A DNA stretch of 6,703 nucleotides, from positions 1-6,703 of the forward strand of contig CALMQK010000191.1 of NCBI GenBank assembly GCA_937872085.1, read 5' to 3'. The stretch comes from an uncultured euryarchaeote. GTDB taxonomy: Archaea; Thermoplasmatota; Thermoplasmata; UBA10834. Position 1 is the first letter of the stretch; each line of letters begins with the position of its first letter. The notes beneath the pieces were generated by a model. The model saw only the letters and a list, made by a program, of their open reading frames with translations, was not told the origin of the DNA and did not search any database. The position numbers were made by a program, and so were the translations under genes. This document shows positions 1 through 5,932 of this stretch, one piece after another.

Positions 1-262
1 CGAGGCTTTGGCATCTGATGAGCGGGGTCCCGCCTTCCGCCATCGAGAACACCTCAGTCTCCGGGCCAATCGGAATGAGCTCCCTGTATTTCCATACGGA
101 CAGGGGCCTCTTCTTGAAATCGCTCCTTGACAACCGCTCCAATGCCGCCTTCTCGTCGACCCTTATCTCAAGCAGGTTGCCGCAGGATGTACATGCATAG
201 GCAGGCCTGGACAAGTCATGGGTCCTGCCGCACTCTATGCATCTCATCTCAAACTGAGCCAC
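1..262 (-). CDS. thrC: Threonine synthase, N-terminal part (runs off left edge)
   Basis: Threonine synthase is a PLP enzyme that converts O-phosphohomoserine to threonine in the cytoplasm. Only the first 87 residues are visible; the catalytic lysine and C-terminus lie outside the window. The N-terminus has a zinc-ribbon pair, CIEC (residues 8-11) and CTSC (24-27), followed by the family hallmark EGGTPLIR near residues 75-82. This arrangement is typical of archaeal and many bacterial ThrC proteins. I chose the GTG at 262 because a strong ribosome site (GGGGAGG, 268-274) sits 5 nt upstream, and the TATA box at 301-310 places transcription start near 280. The in-frame ATG at 298 is only a few bases from that TATA box and should not be in the mRNA. 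The divergent neighbour is homoserine kinase, the preceding step in the pathway, which strengthens the call. Paralogues such as cysteate synthase share this fold and cannot be fully excluded from the fragment. Confidence 0.85.
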   Translation of the reverse strand, partial: MAQFEMRCIECGRTHDLSRPAYACTSCGNLLEIRVDEKAALERLSRSDFKKRPLSVWKYRELIPIGPETEVFSMAEGGTPLIRCQSL

Positions 263-267
263 GATAG

Positions 268-274
268 CCTCCCC
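268..274 (-). promoter_or_regulatory. Ribosome binding site deciding the thrC GTG start
   Basis: The minus strand reads GGGGAGG here, complementary to the 16S rRNA 3' end, and is separated by 5 nt from the GTG at 262. It decides in favour of this GTG over the in-frame ATG at 298. Confidence 0.7.
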
Positions 275-300
275 TGCTGGTGCGACTGCTATGTCCATTG

Positions 301-310
301 GAAATATAAG
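301..310 (-). promoter_or_regulatory. Archaeal TATA box for thrC
   Basis: The minus strand reads CTTATATTTC, preceded by purine-rich bases (GAAGGA) that could serve as a BRE. An archaeal start site about 26 bp downstream falls near 279, giving a leader of roughly 17 nt that contains the ribosome site. The start site is predicted from spacing only. Confidence 0.6.
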
Positions 311-405
311 TCCTTCGCACATCTGGATGGTTTCTGACCCGGCCAGTCGGAACGATTCGACCGCCGTTCATGATAGATTCCGTTGCGTGGAAAGGGGCGA
401 GTACC

Positions 406-413
406 TTAATATG
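406..413 (+). promoter_or_regulatory. Archaeal TATA-like box for thrB
   Basis: The plus strand reads TTAATATG, preceded by a purine-rich stretch (AAAGGGGCGAG). Transcription would start near 436, giving a leader of about 12 nt that just includes the AGGTG ribosome site at 438-442. Together with the thrC box it makes the 185-bp gap 263-447 a divergent promoter region. No strong operator was seen between the two boxes. Confidence 0.5.
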
Positions 414-447
414 CGGGCATGTAATCCCCATTCGTCCAGGTGCTTCG

Positions 448-1371
448 ATGACTTTCGACCGGGCGGTTGTTTCCTCGCCTGCCTCCATTGCCAACTTCGG
501 TCCGGGCTTTGATGCATTCGGGCTGTGCCTCGAGTCCCCCAAGGACAGGATATCCATCAGGAGACTCCCGGATGGCAAGCGCATGGTCAAGGTCCTTGGG
601 AAGCACACTCTGCCGACCCACCCCGAGAAGAACACCGCCTCATATGCCGCAATCAAGCTCGCAGAGACGTGCGGCCACGAGGACTTCGGCTTCGCGATGA
701 CGGTCCGCAAAGGCATGAAGCCCGGCAGCGGACTGGGCAGCAGCGCAGCGTCTTCGGCCGGCGGTGCGCTGGCCATGGCTGCCCTCCTTGGCGTCAAGAA
801 CAAGCAGATGATACTCGAGGCTGCTGCCATGGGGGAGGAGCTCGTCTCGGGCTCGCGTCATTTCGACAACGTCTCTGCCGCGATATATGGTGGTTTCACG
901 ATCGTCTCCGATTTCAAGACCAGGACCGTCATCCAGATACGCCCTCCGCAGTTCCAGGTGATCGTCGCTGTTCCTAACATCTCGATCGAGACGCGCATGG
1001 CACGAGAGATACTTCCTTTGACCGTGAGCCTGAGGGATGCGGTCTGCAACGTCGGATGGGCCTCGGGCATGATGCATGCGATGATGAAGCAGAACGTCAA
1101 GATGATAGGCTCGTACCTCAACGACAAGCTGGCCATCCCGTACAGAAGAGAGCTCATACCGGGCTATGACGAGGTGCAGAAGGCGGCGACCGACGCGGGC
1201 GCGCTTGGCGTCTCCATCGGTGGTTCGGGACCTGCAGTCTTCGCGATATCTCAGGGGAATGCCGTCAGGATCAAGGCGGCCATGGTGGGCGCGTTCAGAA
1301 AAGCGGGACTGGGGTCCGAGTCATTCATCACGGTCCCTGGCAAGGGAGCGAGGATCGAGAGCTTGGCTTGA
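448..1371 (+). CDS. thrB: Homoserine kinase (GHMP kinase family)
   Basis: It phosphorylates homoserine with ATP to O-phosphohomoserine, the substrate of threonine synthase. The 307-aa protein has the usual family length and all three GHMP landmarks: the N-terminal PASIANFGPGFDAFG (residues 11-25), the ATP-binding loop PGSGLGSSAA (92-101), and the C-terminal glycine motif GGSGPAVFA (258-266). The start at ATG 448 is preferred over the upstream in-frame ATG at 370: AGGTG (438-442) lies 5 nt before it, the upstream ATG lies ahead of the likely TATA box, and the family's N-terminus begins here. It diverges from thrC, so the last two threonine steps share one intergenic promoter region. Its TGA lies in the first copy of a 22-bp tandem repeat, tail to tail with the asparagine synthetase gene. 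The GHMP-type archaeal shikimate kinase is a less likely alternative, because the N-terminal motif is that of homoserine kinase. Confidence 0.93.
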   Translation: MTFDRAVVSSPASIANFGPGFDAFGLCLESPKDRISIRRLPDGKRMVKVLGKHTLPTHPEKNTASYAAIKLAETCGHEDFGFAMTVRKGMKPGSGLGSSAASSAGGALAMAALLGVKNKQMILEAAAMGEELVSGSRHFDNVSAAIYGGFTIVSDFKTRTVIQIRPPQFQVIVAVPNISIETRMAREILPLTVSLRDAVCNVGWASGMMHAMMKQNVKMIGSYLNDKLAIPYRRELIPGYDEVQKAATDAGALGVSIGGSGPAVFAISQGNAVRIKAAMVGAFRKAGLGSESFITVPGKGARIESLA

Positions 1372-1409
1372 GGGCCTCGAGCTCAGAGCTTGAGGGCCTC
1401 GAGCTCAGA
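1366..1409. repeat. Perfect 22-bp tandem repeat (two copies) spanning convergent stop codons
   Basis: Two identical adjacent 22-bp copies occupy 1366-1387 and 1388-1409. Each copy starts with GCTTGAGGGC and ends with CGAGCTCAGA. The thrB stop (1369-1371) is in copy 1 and the asparagine synthetase stop (1405-1407, minus strand) is in copy 2. Each unit carries both a plus-strand TGA near its left end and a minus-strand TGA near its right end, so duplication left both genes intact. The copies can also pair with each other as a hairpin. Confidence 0.95.
1375..1395. terminator. Hairpin at convergent gene ends, possible bidirectional terminator
   Basis: Bases 1375-1383 pair with 1387-1395 (9 bp including one G-T) around a CAG loop. 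The pairing arises from the junction of the two 22-bp repeat copies. No T-run follows, and archaeal termination mostly uses T-runs, so the terminator role is weakly supported. The fold may be a by-product of the repeat. Confidence 0.25.
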
Positions 1410-2325
1410 ATATGATCCTCTCTCCGGGCACTCTCGGAAACAGCGTAACGTCCCTGATGTGCTTCTGACCCGTGAGGTAGCGCACCATCCGTTCGATCCC
1501 CAGCCCCCCTCCGACTGTCCTTGGTATGAGGCCTTGACTTGAGACCTGCAGGTAAGTGTCGAAAGCTTTCATGTTCGTCTTCCTCTCCGCCATCTTCCTG
1601 ACGATCTCCTTGTGCTCCCACTCCCTCTCGCCTCCGGAGAGCGCCTCGCCGTACCCCTCTGGCCAGAAGATGTCGTAGTTGTGGTAATAGCCCCTTCTCT
1701 CCTTGTCCTCTCGGTCGTAGAACTCCCTTCTGAAGTTCATGATCCAGAAAGGATCCTCCGCCCGATGCGAGACCAACTTCTCGAAGTCTTCCCCGAGTTC
1801 CTTCCTCAGGTCCTCGGACTCATAGACCTTCAATGGCAGCTTCGGGACCTTGAGGGTCCTGTCCAGGGCCTTCAGGTCGTCTGCGCACTTCCTCATGACG
1901 AACTTGTAGATGCTGGCAATCATACCATCCGTGAACCTGATGAAATCCTTCTTCGTCTTGTCCTTGAACTCGATGTCGACTTGGCTGAATTCGAACAGGT
2001 GCCTGCCTGTCTCCTTGAGCTTCCCATCTTCGAGGCGGACGTTCGGCGACATGAAGTAGATCTTGTCAATGCCGTCGTTCAGGAGCGAGAGCTGCTTGTG
2101 GAGGATCATGCTCTTTGTCAGATGTAGCCTCTGGCCGTAGTACTCGACCGACGCGTCGAAATGCGGGTGGTTCAAAGGATCGGTTTCAGGAGACAGGATG
2201 ATCGGCATCGATTGGACCACGCCGTGCTTGTGCATGTAGGAGTGGATCGCCATCAGGGCCGAACTCTGCACCCTTAGGATGTGCATCCGTTTTTCCGATT
2301 TGATGTGCAAGACCGCTTCCTTCAT
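1405..2325 (-). CDS. asnA: Archaeal asparagine synthetase, AspRS/AsnRS-like catalytic core (AS-AR type)
   Basis: The likely role is ATP-dependent amidation of aspartate to asparagine with ammonia. The 306-aa protein is a class II aminoacyl-tRNA synthetase catalytic core. It has a motif-2-like RHLFEFSQVDIEF (residues 108-120), an AspRS-type GYGEALSGGERE (224-235) and motif 3 GGGLGIERM (272-280). It lacks the N-terminal OB-fold anticodon-binding domain of true AspRS and AsnRS. Length and architecture match the archaeal asparagine synthetase described from Pyrococcus abyssi (294 aa); this lineage is distinct from E. coli AsnA, so the symbol is by function. I chose ATG 2325 because a GGGGG ribosome site (2334-2338) lies 8 nt upstream and the TATA box (2373-2380) rules out the upstream in-frame ATGs at 2385 and 2424. 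It diverges from an Lrp/AsnC-family gene that may regulate it. A tRNA-synthetase paralogue of other function remains possible. Confidence 0.85.
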   Translation of the reverse strand: MKEAVLHIKSEKRMHILRVQSSALMAIHSYMHKHGVVQSMPIILSPETDPLNHPHFDASVEYYGQRLHLTKSMILHKQLSLLNDGIDKIYFMSPNVRLEDGKLKETGRHLFEFSQVDIEFKDKTKKDFIRFTDGMIASIYKFVMRKCADDLKALDRTLKVPKLPLKVYESEDLRKELGEDFEKLVSHRAEDPFWIMNFRREFYDREDKERRGYYHNYDIFWPEGYGEALSGGEREWEHKEIVRKMAERKTNMKAFDTYLQVSSQGLIPRTVGGGLGIERMVRYLTGQKHIRDVTLFPRVPGERIIF

Positions 2326-2343
2326 GGATTGTGCCCCCGTATC

Positions 2344-2353
2344 ATTGACGGAA
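2344..2353. promoter_or_regulatory. Candidate regulator half-site at the asparagine synthetase start site
   Basis: ATTGACGGAA here is the exact inverse of TTCCGTCAAT at 2439-2448. It overlaps the predicted transcription start (about 2351) of the asparagine synthetase gene, where a bound protein would block initiation. Binding by the neighbouring Lrp/AsnC protein is inference. Confidence 0.35.
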
Positions 2354-2372
2354 AAGACGGACAGGGCAAGAT

Positions 2373-2380
2373 GGTATATC
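2373..2380 (-). promoter_or_regulatory. Archaeal TATA box for the asparagine synthetase gene
   Basis: The minus strand reads GATATACC. The predicted start site near 2351 gives a leader of about 26 nt containing the GGGGG ribosome site before ATG 2325. Confidence 0.5.
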
Positions 2381-2396
2381 ACCATTTCGCTAGTAT

Positions 2397-2415
2397 TTCC
2401 GGTTAAGTTCCGGTT
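2397..2415. repeat. Direct repeat TTCCGGTT, 11-bp period
   Basis: TTCCGGTT occurs at 2397-2404 and 2408-2415. The copies sit one DNA helical turn apart, between the two divergent promoters. The spacing would put both copies on the same face of the helix, as expected for a regulator or activator site. No protein is assigned. Confidence 0.3.
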
Positions 2416-2419
2416 TTGG

Positions 2420-2450
2420 GTCAATATTCAAATACAAATTCCGTCAATAT
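2420..2450. promoter_or_regulatory. Candidate operator: two GTCAATAT copies at the lrp promoter
   Basis: GTCAATAT occurs at 2420-2427 and 2443-2450, a 23-bp period of about two helical turns, flanking the TATA-like element of the regulator gene. The second copy is part of TTCCGTCAAT (2439-2448), which is repeated in inverse at 2344-2353. Lrp-family proteins commonly bind several phased sites and repress their own gene. That role here is inferred. Confidence 0.4.
2430..2438 (+). promoter_or_regulatory. TATA-like box for the Lrp/AsnC gene
   Basis: AAATACAAA is centred about 26 bp before the ATG at 2459, which predicts a leaderless or nearly leaderless mRNA. No ribosome site precedes the ATG. 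CAATATTC at 2422-2429 is an alternative box that would give a leader of a few nucleotides. Confidence 0.4.
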
Positions 2451-2458
2451 GTCGAAAC

Positions 2459-2896
2459 ATGTTGGACGAGAAGGACTCCGCGATACTCGATGAGCTCATG
2501 AAGGACTCTAGAAAGACGACCAAGGCGATCGCTCGCTCTATCGACATCCCGAGAGCCACTGTCCATGATCGGATCGCGAAGATGGAGAAGAAGCACGTCA
2601 TCAGGAAGTACACGGCTCTGCCAGACTACTCTCAACTGGGCCTCGGCGTGACGGCCTTCATCCTCGTCCAGTTCGAACCCGAGAAGGGCGTCTCGCAGAG
2701 AGATACGGCGGATGAGATAGCTGACCTCCCTGGGATATTCGAGGTCCATATGATCTCAGGGGAATATGACATGCTCCTGAAGGTCCGAGGCTCGAGCATG
2801 GAGGATATCGGCAAGCTGGTGATCGACAGGCTCAGGGACGTCAAGGGCGTCTCCAGGACGCTCACCTGTGCGTGCTTCACCACCGTCAAGGAATGA
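2459..2896 (+). CDS. Lrp/AsnC-family transcriptional regulator
   Basis: This is a 145-aa feast/famine regulator of standard family length. An N-terminal helix-turn-helix (about residues 4-50, core KAIARSIDIPRATVHDRIAK) is followed by a C-terminal RAM ligand-binding domain (about 60-140) with the typical ISGEYDMLLKVRG strand. Such proteins assemble as dimers and octamers and usually sense an amino acid. The start at ATG 2459 (MLDEKDSAILDEL) matches the family N-terminus exactly; upstream codons in frame lie in the promoter. There is no ribosome site, and a TATA-like box about 26 bp upstream suggests leaderless translation. It diverges from the asparagine synthetase gene, so asparagine- or nitrogen-dependent control of that gene and of itself is a reasonable inference. 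Its 3' end faces the second mttB-like gene across only 16 bp. The ligand cannot be read from the sequence. Confidence 0.93.
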   Translation: MLDEKDSAILDELMKDSRKTTKAIARSIDIPRATVHDRIAKMEKKHVIRKYTALPDYSQLGLGVTAFILVQFEPEKGVSQRDTADEIADLPGIFEVHMISGEYDMLLKVRGSSMEDIGKLVIDRLRDVKGVSRTLTCACFTTVKE

Positions 2897-2912
2897 GCCG
2901 GCCTGGTTGTAG

Positions 2913-4352
2913 TTAGCTGCGCTTCTTGACGAGTTTGGCCGCGGTCTCGGCCACTTCGCTCCTGACGGGCTCCACAGTGTGCTCCTTGAAGATCCTTCTC
3001 ACTTCGTCGCCCGCGCGATCGAGCATCGTCTTCGAGCCTTTCGCCTTCCAGGTGTCGTAGGATGATCTGTCCGTCACGATGGGGATGAAGTGCTCCGTCC
3101 TGAAGTGCTCCATCGTGTGCCGCTGCCCGAGGTAGTCCTTCCCGATGCCGACCTTTTCGATGACATCGAGCGCCAGCGTGTCGTCGTTGACCTCGATGCC
3201 CTGCGCCATCCTTCCGATGATCCGGGACATCTCGCTGTCGATCACGAGCTGCTCCAGCCAGATGGTCCTGCAGTCCTCCAACAGGCCTATGCCCGCAATC
3301 ATGTCCGCACCCGCCAAGATGGGCGTGACGGCGCTCGAGAATTTCTCGTAGGCTGCCTGCTCGTCAGGCTCCTTGGACGTGGTCACGAAGCCGCCCACGA
3401 GCGATGGGAATCCGAAATAGTGCGCCATCTGGGAGAATGCAGCCGACGTGAGTCCGTGCTCGGGAGAGCCGCCTGCCCGAGTGGAGGTCTTCATGTCCAT
3501 CGGTGCGATTCCGCACGAGAATACGAATGCCGTGCCCGGACTGTTGAGCTGAAAGAGCGTGTTCCCCGCGAGTGCCTCGGCGACGGCCAAGGCGACAGAG
3601 CCCGCGAGGGTTGCAGGCCCCGTAGATCCTGGGCCAGGCATGACATAGAAGCATATCGGGAGGCCTGCATCCGCAGCCACGAACCCCGCGTCGAGCCCCT
3701 CACCCTCGATCTGCAGTGGCGTGAAGCTCGTGTGGATCGAGCTTATGATGGGCCTCTTCCTGAGTTCCTCCTTTCCGCCCACCGCCGCCGAGGCCAGCTC
3801 CACTACGTCCTGGACCTCCCATGCGGTGGTGTCAGTGGCAAGCGTGATGTGCTTCTCGGTGTTCTCCAAAGTGGCCTGGAGGTCGTGGATGTGCCTCGTT
3901 CCCTGCGGGACGTCCTGCGATGTCACGTTCGGCCAGTTTATCCCGTGGCCCTTGAGGGCGTCCGCAACGAACGCGCTCCTTGCGACATCGGATTTCCTCG
4001 AGGGGCCCCTCTTCCTTGCCTCGAAGTCCATCGCCTCGGTGCCGTTCCCGTCGCTGCATACATGAACATGCTCGAAATCCAACCTCGCGTCGTGCTTCCT
4101 CGTCCTGCCGTAGAAGACCACTGCTCGGTCGTTCTTCCGGGCCATCTCCTCCACGAGGTTAGGGGGGAACTTCACGACTGCGCTTTTTTCATCCACCGCG
4201 CATCCAGCGTCACGAAGCAGTCTCCGTCCTTTTTCGCTCCGGACCGCTACGCCCGTGAGTTCGAGGATCTCCAGGGCTGCGTATCGTATCTTCTCGACGC
4301 CTTCATTCGCGAGCACATCCCGCCTGCAGCGGACGGGTATTGAGTTAGCCAT
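2913..4352 (-). CDS. MttB-superfamily corrinoid methyltransferase, second paralogue (pyrrolysine-free)
   Basis: This 479-aa cytoplasmic enzyme is predicted to move a methyl group from a methylated amine to the cobalt of a corrinoid protein. It is colinear with the upstream paralogue: both have TEKH at residues 165-168, GPATL at 245-249 and GGSPEH at 294-299, and both share LAGAD(8)LLED and the C-terminal TLALDVIEKVG-GKDYL-QRHTM block. By eye it also aligns with Methanosarcina MttB as I recall it. There is no in-frame amber codon, and the residue aligned with the catalytic pyrrolysine appears to be Val323. This places it with non-pyrrolysine members such as the MtgB, MtpB and MtcB betaine and carnitine demethylases; the substrate cannot be named. 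ATG 4352 has AGGGGG (4359-4364) 6 nt upstream. It follows its paralogue by a 104-bp gap containing a hairpin, is third in the operon, and ends in TAA. Confidence 0.88.
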   Translation of the reverse strand: MANSIPVRCRRDVLANEGVEKIRYAALEILELTGVAVRSEKGRRLLRDAGCAVDEKSAVVKFPPNLVEEMARKNDRAVVFYGRTRKHDARLDFEHVHVCSDGNGTEAMDFEARKRGPSRKSDVARSAFVADALKGHGINWPNVTSQDVPQGTRHIHDLQATLENTEKHITLATDTTAWEVQDVVELASAAVGGKEELRKRPIISSIHTSFTPLQIEGEGLDAGFVAADAGLPICFYVMPGPGSTGPATLAGSVALAVAEALAGNTLFQLNSPGTAFVFSCGIAPMDMKTSTRAGGSPEHGLTSAAFSQMAHYFGFPSLVGGFVTTSKEPDEQAAYEKFSSAVTPILAGADMIAGIGLLEDCRTIWLEQLVIDSEMSRIIGRMAQGIEVNDDTLALDVIEKVGIGKDYLGQRHTMEHFRTEHFIPIVTDRSSYDTWKAKGSKTMLDRAGDEVRRIFKEHTVEPVRSEVAETAAKLVKKRS

Positions 4353-4402
4353 TCCTTGCCCCCTGAGTTGATGATGGTGTTGAGCGTGAACTCATAGATA
4401 GG

Positions 4403-4444
4403 AGAAAATGATTAGAGCGGCCGGGCGCATCCCTGCGTCCGGCC
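4403..4444 (-). terminator. Hairpin plus T-run between the two mttB-like genes
   Basis: Bases 4419-4429 (GGCCGGGCGCA) and 4434-4444 (TGCGTCCGGCC) form an 11-bp stem around a 4-nt loop. One pair is A-C mismatched in the minus-strand RNA and a wobble on the plus strand. On the minus strand the stem begins 12 nt after the amber stop of the upstream mttB-like gene and is followed by ATTTTCTCC. It could be a partial terminator, or an RNA-processing or stabilising element that sets the ratio of the two methyltransferases. Confidence 0.5.
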
Positions 4445-4456
4445 AACAAGAGGTTT

Positions 4457-5926
4457 CTAGTGGGATTTGGACTCCCCGCCCCACATGGGCTTCTTCGCCT
4501 TCTCGATGACGCCCTGCAGCTTCCTCTCGACCTCGCCGTCGAGCGCGGGCACCTTGTGGTTCGCCAGGATCCATCTGGTCTTGTCCCTCGCAGCGTCGAC
4601 CAGTGTCTTGGAGCCGGCTTGCGACCAGGCATCGTATGAGCGCCTGTCGATCAGGTTCGGCATGAATATCTCGGTCTTGAGATGGTTCATCGTGTGCCTC
4701 TGGGCAAGGTAGTCCTTGCCTGGCCCGACCTTCTCGATCACGTCGAGCGCCAGCGTCTCATCATCCGCCCATTGTCCCCTGATCAGCCTCGCGATAGCAC
4801 CTATGATCTCATCGTCTATCACGATCTGCTCCAGATACAGGCAGCTCGAATCTTCGAGCAGTCCGACGCCGCACATGAGGTCAGCTCCAGCAAGCAGCGG
4901 ACCCGTACAGCCGGTGTAGTATTCCAACACCGCCTGGTCTCCCGGCTGCTTCGCAGTCGCAGAGACTCCAACGCAGGATGGCATGCCGTAGTAGTGCGCG
5001 AGCTCCGTGGCCATGGCCGACGAGATCGCGTGCTCCGGGCTGCCGCCTGCCCTTATCGTGGTCCTCATGTCGAGGGGCGCGTTGCCCATGCCGTATATGA
5101 CGGCCGACCCTGGTGCGTGCAGCTGGGTCATGGTGAGCGCGCTCAGTACCTCTGCATTGCCCACAACGAGCGATCCGACCAGCGTGGCTGGGCCGGTCGC
5201 GCCAGGTTGTGGCATGCCAAAGAACACGAGTGGAACGCCCGCCTTGGCGAAGTACAAGCTGGCGTCCATGACGCCAGCATCGTGCTGCAGTGGCGCGTAG
5301 GTGCACTGGAGGCAGGATGTTATCGGCCTTCGCCTGTACTCCTTCTCGCCGCCCGCCGCTATGTACCCCATCTCTGTCAGGTACTTCGCATCCGAGAGCG
5401 TCACGCCCGTCTCGTACATGACATGCTTCTCGGTGTTGTTCAGTGAAGCATCGAGGTCGTGCAGGTGCACGACAGAGGCCGGCTGATCAGTCGAGCTGAC
5501 CATCGGCCAGTGGATGTGCACGTTCTGCAAGTAGTCGATGATCCTCGAGGACTTGACGAGGTCCTCCTTCGTTGAGGGCCTTCTCTTCCCGGTCTCGAAA
5601 TCCACTGCCACCGCGCCGTTCCCGTTTGCGGTCATGTAGCTGTGGTTCATGTCGAGTCTCGCATCGAACTTGGGATTCCTCCCAGCCAGCGTTATCGAGG
5701 CTTTCTTCTTGTCCAAGGCCTCTTCCACTAGATGCGATGGGATCTTGCATATCCTCGTCTTCTCGTCAGTCTCGCAACCATTGTCCTTCAAGAGCTTCCT
5801 GCACTCGACGCTGTTGACCTCGACACCTACCTTCTCAAGGATGTGCAGAGTTCCCCAGTGTATCTTGTCGAGATCGTCTTCGCTAAGGATCTGGAAGCGG
5901 ACGCCCCGCGAAATGCCAAATGCCAT
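4457..5926 (-). CDS. MttB-superfamily corrinoid methyltransferase, first paralogue (pyrrolysine-free)
   Basis: This 489-aa protein is close to the 495 aa of trimethylamine methyltransferase MttB and is predicted to demethylate an amine (probably a quaternary one) onto the operon's corrinoid protein. Conserved blocks are TEKH (165-168), GPATL (245-249), GGSPEH (294-299), AHYYGMPSCVG (310-320), LAGADLMCGVGLLED (345-359), LEQIVIDDE (365-373) and TLALDVIEKVGPGKDYLAQRH (391-411). There is no internal TAG; Ser322 or Ala323 occupies the pyrrolysine-equivalent region, and this loop is one residue shorter than in the second paralogue. The start is supported by AGGTGA (5933-5938), which overlaps the stop of the preceding mttC-like gene and lies 6 nt before ATG 5926, implying translational coupling. 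The gene ends in TAG, the only amber stop seen in the window. In a pyrrolysine-decoding host, read-through would add about 14 residues. The specific substrate is unknown. Confidence 0.9.
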   Translation of the reverse strand: MAFGISRGVRFQILSEDDLDKIHWGTLHILEKVGVEVNSVECRKLLKDNGCETDEKTRICKIPSHLVEEALDKKKASITLAGRNPKFDARLDMNHSYMTANGNGAVAVDFETGKRRPSTKEDLVKSSRIIDYLQNVHIHWPMVSSTDQPASVVHLHDLDASLNNTEKHVMYETGVTLSDAKYLTEMGYIAAGGEKEYRRRPITSCLQCTYAPLQHDAGVMDASLYFAKAGVPLVFFGMPQPGATGPATLVGSLVVGNAEVLSALTMTQLHAPGSAVIYGMGNAPLDMRTTIRAGGSPEHAISSAMATELAHYYGMPSCVGVSATAKQPGDQAVLEYYTGCTGPLLAGADLMCGVGLLEDSSCLYLEQIVIDDEIIGAIARLIRGQWADDETLALDVIEKVGPGKDYLAQRHTMNHLKTEIFMPNLIDRRSYDAWSQAGSKTLVDAARDKTRWILANHKVPALDGEVERKLQGVIEKAKKPMWGGESKSH

Positions 5927-5932
5927 TCGGGC

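Noticed and set aside
1..262. DUF35-type zinc-ribbon/OB-fold protein as alternative identity of the left partial gene
   Set aside because: The EGGTPLIR motif after the zinc ribbon and the adjacent homoserine kinase fit threonine synthase, and no OB-fold pattern was seen.
346..361. Imperfect 16-bp palindrome between the thrC and thrB promoters
   Set aside because: Only about 12 of 16 positions are symmetric and no second copy was found, so it is within chance.
249..830. Minus-strand open frame (about 193 codons) over the thrC-thrB gap and the thrB 5' half
   Set aside because: It overlaps the GHMP kinase motif region of thrB antisense and shows no protein family features.
1612..2127. Plus-strand open frame (about 171 codons) opposite the asparagine synthetase gene
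   Set aside because: Low-complexity Leu/Val/Glu translation mirroring the real gene on the other strand.
3090..4343. Long plus-strand open frame (about 417 codons) opposite the second mttB-like gene
   Set aside because: It is antisense to a gene with clear family homology, and its Arg/His/Pro-rich translation looks like a shadow of GC-rich codons.
4414..4459. Pyrrolysine insertion signal (PYLIS-like) downstream of the amber codon
   Set aside because: The amber codon lies at the natural C-terminus, far from the catalytic pyrrolysine position, and the protein is already full length.
4682..5446. Plus-strand open frame (about 254 codons) opposite the first mttB-like gene
   Set aside because: Same antisense-shadow pattern; no recognisable motifs and no promoter or ribosome site supporting it.
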